NCBI GenBank assembly: GCA_902984215.1
Contig: CADWAF010000048.1
Coordinates: 1-15,214, forward strand
Direction: 5' to 3'
Length of the DNA: 15,214 nucleotides
Source of the DNA: Willaertia magna
Lineage: Eukaryota; Heterolobosea; Eutetramitea; Acrasida; Naegleriidae
Positions 1-7,992 of the stretch are shown here, in pieces (position 1 is the stretch's first letter; every line of letters begins with the position of its first letter). The position numbers were made by a program, and so were the translations under genes. Below the pieces are notes generated by a model. The model made no database searches. It was not told where the DNA came from and worked only from the letters and a program-made list of their open reading frames with translations.

Positions 1-1636
1 TTTAGCAAATCTCTTTAACTATGATAGCAGTGGTGATGATGACAATACTTTAACAAGTAAAGAAATTAAAGAACAACAATTATTTATTGTAAAAGAAATG
101 ATTGGTTATCCATTAGAATATATTGTAAAATATTATTCCTATACTTTTAATACATTAAAAAATTATACATTAAATAAAGAAAATATTAAAGAATATCATC
201 ACTATTTAATTATTAGAAAATTATTTTATTTATTAGAAGAACAATTAAATCCAATTTGTTTTTCTTTACAAAATTGGTGGCTTATTGACAATTATATTCC
301 AATATTTTTTGCTAAAAGTATATTTTATTTATTTTATAATAATTGTAATGAAAATATTACAGAATTACCAAATAAAGAAATATTAGAAAATGAATATGAA
401 GAAAATGAAGATGGAAATAAAGAAATTATAAATTATTTAATAAAAGATTTAAAAGAAGAAAATGAAGAATGTGTAAATGGTTGTAAAGAATGTTGTAAAA
501 GATTATCAATTATTTTACAAAATAATTTAAATAATGAAAATAAAGAATTTATTAAAGGATTATTTTTTATTTATTTAAATTTTTTATACGATAGATATTG
601 TGATACTGAAAAAGGAAAGAATATATTTAAATTATTTTATAATGAATTATTACAACAAATTTTACAAAATAATATTTCTTTACAACACACTTTACAAAAT
701 GAAAATTTACAAATTGATAAATGTGATGATTTATTACAACAATCAACATCTCTTTCAGAATATTTAACTTTACAAAAAGATAAATTAAAAATTAACTTTA
801 CAAAACATTTAACCAATCAATTAATAAATAATTGGTTACAATATCAATATAAATATAAAATTAAAATCCCTCCACAATTACGTCAATTAAGTTTACCTTT
901 CAAAAATCAAACAGCATTTGGTGATTGTCAAGAATTAAATCTTTTTGAACTATTCATCCATCATTTACTTTACAATACAAAAACACAACGATACAATTTA
1001 TTTAAAGAAATTAATAAAGATTTACAAAATTTATTATTAAAATTTAATAATAATCCAAAATTTATAAATTGTTTATCTTTTAGAAAGAAATGGCATAAAT
1101 TTTTACAAGGAAAACCTTTAATTTTTCAATATGTTAATAGAAATTATTTAAATATTCCAAATTTAGATTATGAAGTAGAAGTTTCTATTTATAATTTATT
1201 AATTGCTGTTGAATACTTTTTTAATATTGAATTGAAAGAATTTAAATTTATTAAAAATAAATTAAATTTACAAAAATGTTTACAAATTAGAGAAAATAAT
1301 AACAACAAATTAAATGAAGAAGAATATGAAATGTTAAGAATTAGTAAAATAAGATTATGTTTAGAAAAGGGATTTAAAAAAGAAAAGAATATTTATGAAA
1401 AATGTTTTAAAGAATTAAGTAATTTATTATCTACAGATGAAAGGAAAATTAATATTATTTTAGATAAAAATAAGAAACAAAATCATAATTTAATTGAGTT
1501 GACCATTACAAATAATTGTAAAGAAGATGATTTTTCTTATTCAATTATTGCAGATCAATATGGAGCGCATGTTGCAACATATGTTCCTAAAAGACTAGAT
1601 TATTGTCTTGAATTGTTTAATGGTTTTGAAAACTAA
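1..1636 (+). CDS. Large AT-rich protein of unknown function, C-terminal part (5' end outside window)
   Basis: The frame is open from base 2 to the TAA at 1634-1636, giving 544 residues. The ATG at 98 is internal, because the frame is open for 32 codons upstream of it, so the true start lies left of the window. I do not recognise the family. The protein is mostly helical in look, rich in Leu, Asn, Lys, Glu and Ile, and probably soluble because no long hydrophobic segment is seen. A Cys cluster (spacing C-x3-C-x2-C-C) lies near base 472-500. An acidic Glu/Asn stretch precedes it. Leu-Gln pairs encoded TTA-CAA are frequent between about 630 and 780. The last 40 residues are less biased, with an Ile-Ala-Asp-Gln-Tyr-Gly-Ala-His stretch, and are the best part for a homology search. 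Codon use is extremely A/T-ending, matching gene 1757-3745 and the FOCAD gene. Only 120 bp separate it from the next gene on the same strand. Confidence 0.8.
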   Translation, partial: LANLFNYDSSGDDDNTLTSKEIKEQQLFIVKEMIGYPLEYIVKYYSYTFNTLKNYTLNKENIKEYHHYLIIRKLFYLLEEQLNPICFSLQNWWLIDNYIPIFFAKSIFYLFYNNCNENITELPNKEILENEYEENEDGNKEIINYLIKDLKEENEECVNGCKECCKRLSIILQNNLNNENKEFIKGLFFIYLNFLYDRYCDTEKGKNIFKLFYNELLQQILQNNISLQHTLQNENLQIDKCDDLLQQSTSLSEYLTLQKDKLKINFTKHLTNQLINNWLQYQYKYKIKIPPQLRQLSLPFKNQTAFGDCQELNLFELFIHHLLYNTKTQRYNLFKEINKDLQNLLLKFNNNPKFINCLSFRKKWHKFLQGKPLIFQYVNRNYLNIPNLDYEVEVSIYNLLIAVEYFFNIELKEFKFIKNKLNLQKCLQIRENNNNKLNEEEYEMLRISKIRLCLEKGFKKEKNIYEKCFKELSNLLSTDERKINIILDKNKKQNHNLIELTITNNCKEDDFSYSIIADQYGAHVATYVPKRLDYCLELFNGFEN

Positions 1637-1756
1637 ATTATCTGTAGATTACTTCTTGTAGTTCCGCGTTTTTCTATATGAACTTAAATTTGTAGATGGA
1701 TGTTGCTGGGTCAATCAATCAAGCATCATCTTTCATAAAATTCATCTTTAGAAAAA

Positions 1757-3745
1757 ATGAGAAAAAACACTGTCCATGCTAGATTACTAATTCTTCTTCT
1801 TCTTTGTTCCATTATTGTTTTTTTATCTGTTATTGTTTCTTTGGTAAAGGCTAGTGCTAAACCATCAACAATGGTTGAAGAACAACAACAATTAGTAGAG
1901 CAACAAAGTGCTACCTTGACTAAAGTTGAAACCCAGTCCGCAGTAGATCCCGCCATTGTCCCTTCAACCGTTCTTTTAAAAAGTCCAAATACATTACATC
2001 ATCACGTAGGTCATCTCATCAATCCTCACGGTTTTAAGCGACATGTTTACAAAAATAGAAAAGTTAAAAAATCAAATCATAACGTTTTACTTTACAATTT
2101 ATTAGAAAAAGAAAATGATTATTTATTAGAATTACAACCAACTTTACAATTTTCTACACAAACTTTACACAAAAATATTTTACAAAATAATCAAAACACA
2201 TTGTCAACTATGAATCACGTGACTTCTATTTTAGGAAAGAAATTATTTACAAAAAATGAATTGTCTCATAAAAGATTACAAACAAGATCAAAAATTTTTG
2301 GTAAAAAATATTTTTGTAATAAAATTTGTAAATTACAAAAAAAAGATAAATTATTTTTAAAAAAATTAAAAATTATTAGAAATTTAGTTTTACAAAAACG
2401 TAAAGAACGTTTACAAAAATTAAAAAATATTTATAAATCTGAAAAATTAATTTTAATTTTAAAAAATAAAATTGTAAACACTTTACAAAATGAAAAGAAA
2501 ATGACTTTACAACATCGTTTAAGAAAATTAAAATATTTAATTAAAAAATTAAAAATTGATAAAAATTTAATTACAAAAAAATTAACAAATTTAAAATTAA
2601 AATATAAAAAATTAAATTTAAAAAGATCTAAATTTGGAAATTTATTAAAAAAAATAATTTTAAAGAAAATTTTAAATTCTAAAAAAAATTTAAGAAATGC
2701 TTTACAAAGTTTACAAAAAGAAAAATTAAAATATAAAGACCAAATTAAGAATGAAGGAAAAAATAAATTTATTTCACCAAATTTAGTAAATTATAAAAAA
2801 TTAAATGTTTTATTTTTACAAAAAAAATTAAATAAAATTTTAAATTTTAATTTTAAAAGAAATTTATTTAATTTAAATTATTTATTAAATTTTAAAAATA
2901 AATTTACAAAATTAATTCATTTTTATAAAAATAAATTAACAAAATATAATTTACAAAAAGAAAAATTAAATAAAAAATTGGACGCTTTACAAGTTGACAA
3001 TAAAAATAAATTAAAAATAAATTTAATAAAATTAAAATTAAATTCAATTACAAAAAGAAAATTAACTTGTGACAAAATTTTACAACGTGCAGATTCCGTT
3101 TTACAAAGAGTCAACGAAAATTTAAAAGAAAAATTAAAATTAGAAAATTTTGTAAACTCAAAAAGCGTTAAAAAATTACCAAAAGAAGTAATCAATTATT
3201 TTGGAAATAAAAATTTAGAAAATCAATTATTTTTTACAATTCCATTAAAGAAATTTAAAAATCCATATTTGTGTACAATTATTGAAAAACCAGTTGACAA
3301 TACTTTACAAAAAAGTTTACAAAAATCACAAAAATTATTTAAAGACATGACATGTCTTACAAAAACAAAATTAAATATTCGTGTACATTACACAATTGGT
3401 AGTACTGATTTAAATATTGTAATGAACAGACCAAAATGGAAAGTATTTTTAGTAAAATTAAATTTGTCTAAAAAAGGTCACGTAAAAATTACACAAAAAT
3501 TAAAAACAACCTTGTCAACCATTACAAAAAATGTAAATTTATCAAAGAAAATGAAAATGTTTAATGATCGTGTAAAATACATTTCAAATCACAAAAGAAC
3601 TGCAAAAAATGTTGTAAAATCATTTTTATTAAAATATTTTAATTTACCTGAAAGTAATAATTTTGGTTTAAGTTTAAAAATTGTAAATAAACCAAAAATT
3701 ACAAAATATGTAAAACCAAATCATTTTGTAACAAAAAAGAAATAA
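1757..3745 (+). CDS. Lysine/leucine-rich protein with N-terminal signal peptide or anchor, unknown function
   Basis: 662 residues. The start ATG at 1757 follows an A-rich leader and is directly followed by a basic residue and a hydrophobic run at residues 10-30 (Leu/Ile/Val), then Ala-Ser-Ala at 32-34, a good signal-peptidase site. A polar Gln/Ser/Thr/Val section follows to about residue 75, then a His-rich patch (about 77-94). From about residue 95 to the end the chain is dominated by Lys and Leu with Asn, Ile and Phe and few acidic residues, giving a very basic protein of probable long amphipathic or coiled-coil helices. Most Gln residues follow Leu (TTA-CAA). I recognise no family. A 662-codon frame without TAA in DNA this rich in A and T is strong evidence of coding. 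AATAAA occurs at the stop (3741-3746) and at 3756-3761. It could be a secreted cationic or structural protein, but that is a guess. Confidence 0.75.
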   Translation: MRKNTVHARLLILLLLCSIIVFLSVIVSLVKASAKPSTMVEEQQQLVEQQSATLTKVETQSAVDPAIVPSTVLLKSPNTLHHHVGHLINPHGFKRHVYKNRKVKKSNHNVLLYNLLEKENDYLLELQPTLQFSTQTLHKNILQNNQNTLSTMNHVTSILGKKLFTKNELSHKRLQTRSKIFGKKYFCNKICKLQKKDKLFLKKLKIIRNLVLQKRKERLQKLKNIYKSEKLILILKNKIVNTLQNEKKMTLQHRLRKLKYLIKKLKIDKNLITKKLTNLKLKYKKLNLKRSKFGNLLKKIILKKILNSKKNLRNALQSLQKEKLKYKDQIKNEGKNKFISPNLVNYKKLNVLFLQKKLNKILNFNFKRNLFNLNYLLNFKNKFTKLIHFYKNKLTKYNLQKEKLNKKLDALQVDNKNKLKINLIKLKLNSITKRKLTCDKILQRADSVLQRVNENLKEKLKLENFVNSKSVKKLPKEVINYFGNKNLENQLFFTIPLKKFKNPYLCTIIEKPVDNTLQKSLQKSQKLFKDMTCLTKTKLNIRVHYTIGSTDLNIVMNRPKWKVFLVKLNLSKKGHVKITQKLKTTLSTITKNVNLSKKMKMFNDRVKYISNHKRTAKNVVKSFLLKYFNLPESNNFGLSLKIVNKPKITKYVKPNHFVTKKK

Positions 3746-4082
3746 ATATTTTATCAATAAATTATTTACAGTAATGAATTGATCCATCTTGTTGTAGCCT
3801 GGCTGCATTCTCATTCATTAGAAGACTTCTTTCACAAGCTGCTCGAAACATAATTACTCAGTTGGCTATGATGAAATGAACATCTTATCAAATGATAACT
3901 TCTACTTTACGTAAAATGTCTCCAATGGTTAAACCTTTGAGTACAGTAATTTAAAAAACAATAATATTGATGCTGGTTCAATGAAAAATTAGAGAACGTT
4001 TTGTTGACATTTTTTGAAACCGATTTTCAGTTCGGCCGGAAACTGGAACAGTTTTTCAAAATGCAACCGTTAATTTAAAAAA
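3746..4082 (+). other. Intergenic region with balanced composition and possible gene relic
   Basis: This 337-bp gap separates the Lys-rich gene from the helicase-like gene. Its first 25 bases are AT-rich 3' UTR. From about 3771 it is clearly less AT-rich than the other gaps in the window. On the + strand, 3778-3954 reads as 59 codons broken only by one in-frame TGA at 3877-3879, with no good start codon. On the - strand, 3851-3762 reads as a 29-codon ATG-started frame. At most one of these can be meaningful and neither resembles a family I know. An imperfect palindrome lies at 4028-4045 (CAGTT / AACTG arms around CGGCC). The promoter of the 4083 gene must lie here. No tRNA, terminal inverted repeat or clear target-site duplication is seen. 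Confidence 0.4.
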
Positions 4083-5390
4083 ATGTATCCACGGCTGCGC
4101 CCCGATCCTTCAAAAAACGGTCTTGTTTTAACCTTTGCTTCCAAGCCTATATACACTATTCCTAACGACATAAAACCTGTCAAATTGCGTAATTTTACTA
4201 AGGAAGAAAGTGAAGAAGAAATCGATTATAACGAAAAGGAACAATCTTCAAACTTAACAAATACGTGTAGTGTTTTTTACAAGAATCGCGATAATGTCAT
4301 CGAATATTTAAATAATATAAAAGAAAAGGGAATACAAGCTAAAACGTTATTATCGATTCTACAGTTTTTTGAAAATCCAGAAAATGATATCACCATTGTT
4401 AAATTCGATTATAAATCCAAAAAGACAACTGTTGCTTGTCTTATCCCATATTTATTGGGGGCTAAAAACATTTTAATAATTTCCCCTGACATTGAGAGTA
4501 CAAAAGAATTTTTAAAAGAAAATATTAAACTAGAAGCTAAGAAGGCCAATGCTAGCAATTCAGAGCTAAATATTAAAACAGTAGAAGATTTATCATTTAC
4601 CAAAAATAAAGATCCTTCTGAGCTAAATTCCTTAGTAATACTTAATACAAAAGAATTTATAGGACAGGCCATAGATTTTTATGGTTCTAATGTTATATCA
4701 AATTTTGATGTTGTTGTGGTTTATAATGCTGAAAGTTTTTCTTATGACACTTGGTGGAAAGGAATAATGAATCATTTTATTTCAAGTAAAATTATTTTCT
4801 TGACAACTGCCTTCAAAATAAAAACCAAAAACGAAATTAAAGATGTATTAGATACCAGTTATTATTGTAAATCTTTAGTAAGAGATTATTCTATAGAAGA
4901 GATTGGAACTGAACAAAAAGAGTTGAATGAAGCAGCAATTAAAGAAATGCTGGAAGCGATTGAAATTAAGCTGAAAAAACATAATAGCCAAGACCCCTGC
5001 ACTAAACATAAAGCTTTAATTTCAACACTTACGATGGCTGATTCCCAGAAATGTTATAACTTTTTAACCAAAAATTATACCGCTAAAAACATTACCCTGT
5101 ACAACTCCAAAAGCAAACCTAATTTAGACAAGGCTGAAATCATTATCGTTTGTGGTTCTTGCGTTAGAGACATAGAATTACCTGCCATAAGCGTGATAGG
5201 TGTTCTTAAAAATATACAAAAGAAAACAACATTAACAGACACTATTGGAAAGTGCATGAAAAAAGTAAACGAAGATGACCCAGTGAAAGGGGCAGTCCTA
5301 GTGCACAACCTTTACAAAATTTCGATGGACAGAATTAAGGCTTTGACCATTATTGAAAAGAAGAAAATAGGTAGAAGCAAAAGGAAGTAA
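4083..5390 (+). CDS. Degenerate superfamily-2 helicase-like protein
   Basis: 435 residues. The start at 4083 is set by an in-frame TAA at 4071-4073. The order of elements resembles an SF2 helicase with both RecA-like domains. A Walker-A-like segment lies at 108-116, ending Lys-Lys-Thr-Thr where Gly-Lys-Thr is usual. An Ia-like Ile-Ser-Pro-Asp segment follows at 133-136. A hydrophobic strand ending Tyr-Asn-Ala-Glu (214-217) stands where a DExx box belongs, and Leu-Thr-Thr-Ala (240-243) resembles motif III. In the second domain, 311-328 looks like motif IV, 352-372 like motif V (Arg-Asp-Ile-Glu-Leu-Pro), and 388-394 like motif VI with Gly-Lys and Lys-Lys in place of the Gly-Arg and Arg finger. 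The Walker-B Asp and the arginines are missing, so ATPase activity is doubtful. An acidic linker lies at 41-54 and a basic tail at 426-435. Base composition is visibly less AT-rich than the flanking genes. The family assignment is inferred from motif order only. Confidence 0.75.
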   Translation: MYPRLRPDPSKNGLVLTFASKPIYTIPNDIKPVKLRNFTKEESEEEIDYNEKEQSSNLTNTCSVFYKNRDNVIEYLNNIKEKGIQAKTLLSILQFFENPENDITIVKFDYKSKKTTVACLIPYLLGAKNILIISPDIESTKEFLKENIKLEAKKANASNSELNIKTVEDLSFTKNKDPSELNSLVILNTKEFIGQAIDFYGSNVISNFDVVVVYNAESFSYDTWWKGIMNHFISSKIIFLTTAFKIKTKNEIKDVLDTSYYCKSLVRDYSIEEIGTEQKELNEAAIKEMLEAIEIKLKKHNSQDPCTKHKALISTLTMADSQKCYNFLTKNYTAKNITLYNSKSKPNLDKAEIIIVCGSCVRDIELPAISVIGVLKNIQKKTTLTDTIGKCMKKVNEDDPVKGAVLVHNLYKISMDRIKALTIIEKKKIGRSKRK

Positions 5391-5444
5391 GGATTAACAT
5401 TTCAAGAAGATTTAGCAAGGTAGAAGAAATTATTTGATGGTAAA

Positions 5445-5456
5445 AATAAATTTATT
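5445..5456. terminator. Shared polyadenylation signals between convergent genes
   Basis: AATAAA on the + strand at 5445-5450 lies 55 bp after the stop of the helicase-like gene. TTTATT at 5451-5456 is AATAAA on the - strand and overlaps the TAA stop of the SNM1A gene (5452-5454). The two transcripts converge with only 61 bp between stop codons, so their 3' ends probably overlap. Confidence 0.5.
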
Positions 5457-7680
5457 CATCATCTTCAATAGAAAGTACTGTTATTCCATTCTCATTAATT
5501 TCCTTAACTTTTGTTTCTTTGCTTAATGGGTATAAATATGAAAGAATAGTATTCTTTTGTTGTGGAGTTGCTATACTTTTCTTTGTTGTTTGATTTCCAA
5601 CTGAGCTAGGCGAAGAAAACTTTTGTTTTTTCGTATTACTAATGTTATTAGTGTTAAAACTTGGTGTTGAAGGGGTAGGGGGTGTTGGGGTAATTTGTTT
5701 TCTTTTCAATCTTAACTTTGCTTTTGGGGTTTCATTTGTTGTTGCTTTTGGTGCAGTTGACGATGAAGAATTAGTTGATGAACCACCAGTTGTCTTCTTG
5801 TTAATAAAGCAAGAAGAACTACCAATACTGTTGGTGCTGTTATTTTTAGTAGTATTACTTTCAGTAGTGCTAGGTAACTTTAAGAAAGGATTAGAAGTAT
5901 TAACAATAGGTTTCAATTCCCTTTCTTTCTTTGGGGTTCTAGTAGTTGAACTCATTAACACTGCCAATTGACTACCATCTACAAAGTCATCATCATCCAA
6001 CTCATCAATATCTAATGCATTATCAACTGAACTACCACCATTAACTAATTTAGATCTACAAGTACTACTTATATAAGAAGAATTTACAATAACACCATCT
6101 TCTTCATATTCAATTTCATTCATTACTTCAGCAAGTTCTTCTAAAGTTTCTTCATCAATTTCTTCTTCTTCTTCTTTTACCTTCTCTTTAGCCTTTTTCT
6201 CTTCTTCTTCTTTTAATAATCTTTTCTTCTTCTTTTCTTCACCTTTCTTAATAAAATCAAATATTGTAACTTTAGGTTTTTCTTCTTCCTTTTTCTTTTT
6301 AGAAGAAGTTTTATTAGAAGCTTCATTCTCTGTTAAAACAACTTCTGGTATTCCTAATTTAATTGTAATTGGTTGATAATTAAAACCTTCATCAAGCATT
6401 TCAAGAATTCTTTTTTTATGTTTTTTATCTTTGTAAACTGTTGGAATTATATCTTTAAAATAAAAAGTATCAATACATTCCTTTAATTCTGAAAAGCTTG
6501 AATGTTCACTATATGGTACTTCAATTTGTGTAATATTACTTCTTCTTGTGGCATTTACTGCAACAGTTGGTATTATTCCATCTTTTGGCATTTCAGGTGG
6601 AATTTCCATTTCTGAAAAACACCATGCACTTGGCTTAATTGCAATAATTCTAACATTATATGAATTAGTTAATAATGAGTATCATTAAACTAAGTACTTA
6701 CTCATCTACATCTTTGTTAGCAGCTCTAATTTGAAATAATCTTTTCCAACCAATATCTTTCATATTTACAATATGCACATTTGTTTCTGATACATTCATT
6801 GTAAATGCATCAAAATAAGGTAAATTTAAACATTGTAAAGTTTTATATTTGTCAAAAGTAACAAATACTTTTTTCTTTGTTTTTTTATAGATTCCTTCTG
6901 CAATTCTTTCTTTTCCAATTTGATAAGTTCCAATTAAAATTAAATATTTCTTTTTTTTATCTTTTAATTTCATTTCAATTATATTCGAAATAAATTCTAT
7001 AGCTTCAACTTGTTTTGGAAAGGTATAGAAGGGATCGCAATAAGTTGTATCTAAAAAGATGGATTCTAATTTCATATTCTTCTTTTTATCTCCATTACAA
7101 CCATCCTTTTCTTCTTCGTTATCCCCGTCATCTAAAAGTTCAGATCTAATATAAGGCCTTAAGGCTTCACAATTTAACATTTTACTTCTATCAAATCTCA
7201 TGTCTCCAGTATGTAAAAAGGCTTTCCCTGTTGAGTTCACTTTAAATAATATTAAACTACTACCTGGACAATGATTTGCATCTAAAAAAGCAAATTCAAC
7301 ATCTTCAACTTTATAAGTTTTATTAAATTCGCATGGATATAAATATTCTTCTTTAACGTTAAACTTTTTCTTAACTAAATTGCAAGTTGGTATAGTACAA
7401 TAAATCATACCATGACTCCAAGTTTTAATTAATCCTGCATACTAAAATTAAGATAGCGAAAGTAATTTAGGTTCAAGTTGACCATGCGAAAGGTTAAGAG
7501 GTAAAGGTGAGAATAAATAGTGAGAAAGATAATAGATGGGTAGCGATAACTTACGTGGTCGGAGTGGAAGTGAGTAAGAAAGAAATGTTGGTATTTATTC
7601 TTTTCTTTTTTCAATTTAAATCCGTCTACAACAAATTTTGTTCCAGGAATAATTTTAATATCTTCATCAGAGGAAGCCAT
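5452..7680 (-). CDS. DCLRE1A: SNM1A/PSO2-type DNA crosslink-repair nuclease (three exons)
   Basis: Exons 7680-7555, 7441-6702 and 6649-5452 join to 687 codons. An in-frame TAA sits directly before the ATG. The protein is a metallo-beta-lactamase/beta-CASP 5' exonuclease, which in this family digests DNA past interstrand crosslinks in the nucleus. Visible motifs are HxHxDH at 37-42 (split from the following Tyr-Ala-Gly-Leu by intron 1), Asn-His-Cys-Pro-Gly with His99, His-Thr-Gly-Asp with Asp122, a Leu-Asp-Thr-Thr-Tyr-Cys strand, Gly-Thr-Tyr-x-Ile-Gly-Lys-Glu and Lys-Tyr-Lys-Thr-Leu-Gln-Cys-Leu, Lys-Pro-x-x-Trp rebuilt at the intron 2 junction, and Pro-Tyr-Ser-Glu-His with His338. The Gly-Thr-Tyr and Thr-Leu-Gln-Cys signatures favour SNM1A over Apollo or Artemis. 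Human SNM1A has its disordered part N-terminal; here it is C-terminal (about 390-687), with Lys/Glu-rich (400-474) and Ser/Thr/Asn-rich parts, two PCNA-box-like motifs and a terminal SUMO-binding-like motif. Confidence 0.92.
6650..6701 (-). other. Intron 2 of the SNM1A gene (52 bp)
   Basis: Read on the - strand it begins GTAAGT (6701-6696) and ends TTAG (6653-6650). It contains in-frame stops if retained. Removing it rebuilds a Glu codon across the junction (phase 2) and joins the frame to the Lys-Pro-Ser-Ala-Trp strand expected at this place in SNM1A proteins. Confidence 0.9.
7442..7554 (-). other. Intron 1 of the SNM1A gene (113 bp)
   Basis: Read on the - strand it begins GTAAGT (7554-7549) right after the His-Ser-Asp-His codons and ends ATTTTAG (7448-7442). 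It is phase 0. Splicing joins Asp-His to Tyr-Ala-Gly-Leu, exactly the family's motif-2 context, so both splice sites are well fixed. Confidence 0.92.
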
Positions 7681-7992
7681 TTATTGATTTATAATTTAGT
7701 TAAATTGTTTGAAAAGACTTGAAATTTCAACAACGCAAGGGATTGTTGGATGAAATTCAATTTTTTTTTATTTTTTTAAAATGTATAATTGACAATTCGA
7801 GTAACGGCAAGAAGTGAAATAATCTCCCGCCAAAAATAAAAACTATGAAAGAAACAGAAACAAAATTGCTTGAAGACAATATAAATTGCAAGCGCTGCAT
7901 GTGTGTCTTCAACAAATTTTAATTTTAAAATCATTAAACAATGTATTTCTAAAATTTCCAAAAAATTTTTTTAAAAAAAAAATCGAAAAAAA
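7681..7992. promoter_or_regulatory. Divergent intergenic promoter region between SNM1A and FOCAD genes
   Basis: This 312-bp gap lies between two genes transcribed away from each other, so it must hold both promoters and 5' UTRs. A T-rich run at about 7760-7778 and A-rich runs just before the FOCAD start (from about 7970) are the main low-complexity parts. The middle (7795-7905) is less AT-rich and holds the E2F-like site. A 61-codon frame on the - strand here is Cys/Phe-rich with no family resemblance, and I do not call it a gene. Confidence 0.6.
7824..7836 (-). promoter_or_regulatory. E2F-like site
   Basis: On the - strand this reads TTTTTGGCGGGAG, close to the classical E2F/DP element TTTGGCGGGAA. 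A run of G and C this long is rare in the gaps of this window. It lies about 145 bp before the SNM1A start and 157 bp before the FOCAD start. E2F control of S-phase repair genes is well known in other eukaryotes, but function here is inference from one motif. Confidence 0.35.

Noticed and set aside
1726..1956. 76-codon - frame over the start of the Lys-rich gene
   Set aside because: It lies opposite a clear signal peptide and has no independent support.
3877..3879. In-frame TGA at 3877-3879 as a selenocysteine or reassigned codon
   Set aside because: The surrounding frame has no start codon or known family and I see no selenocysteine element. All confirmed genes use TGG for Trp and end in TAA, so there is no sign of a changed code.
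5642..5971. 109-codon frame on the + strand inside the SNM1A tail
   Set aside because: Its Val/Leu/Phe-rich sequence is the complement of the Asn/Ser/Thr/Lys-rich tail of the SNM1A gene, which is supported by homology and splicing.
7429..7680. SNM1A first exon read through as an 83-codon protein
   Set aside because: Reading on past His42 enters intron 1. GTAAGT and TTTTAG sites and the restored catalytic motif show that splicing is the right reading.
7776..7961. 61-codon frame on the - strand in the SNM1A/FOCAD gap
   Set aside because: It has no family resemblance, an odd Cys/Phe-rich makeup, and lies in a divergent promoter region.
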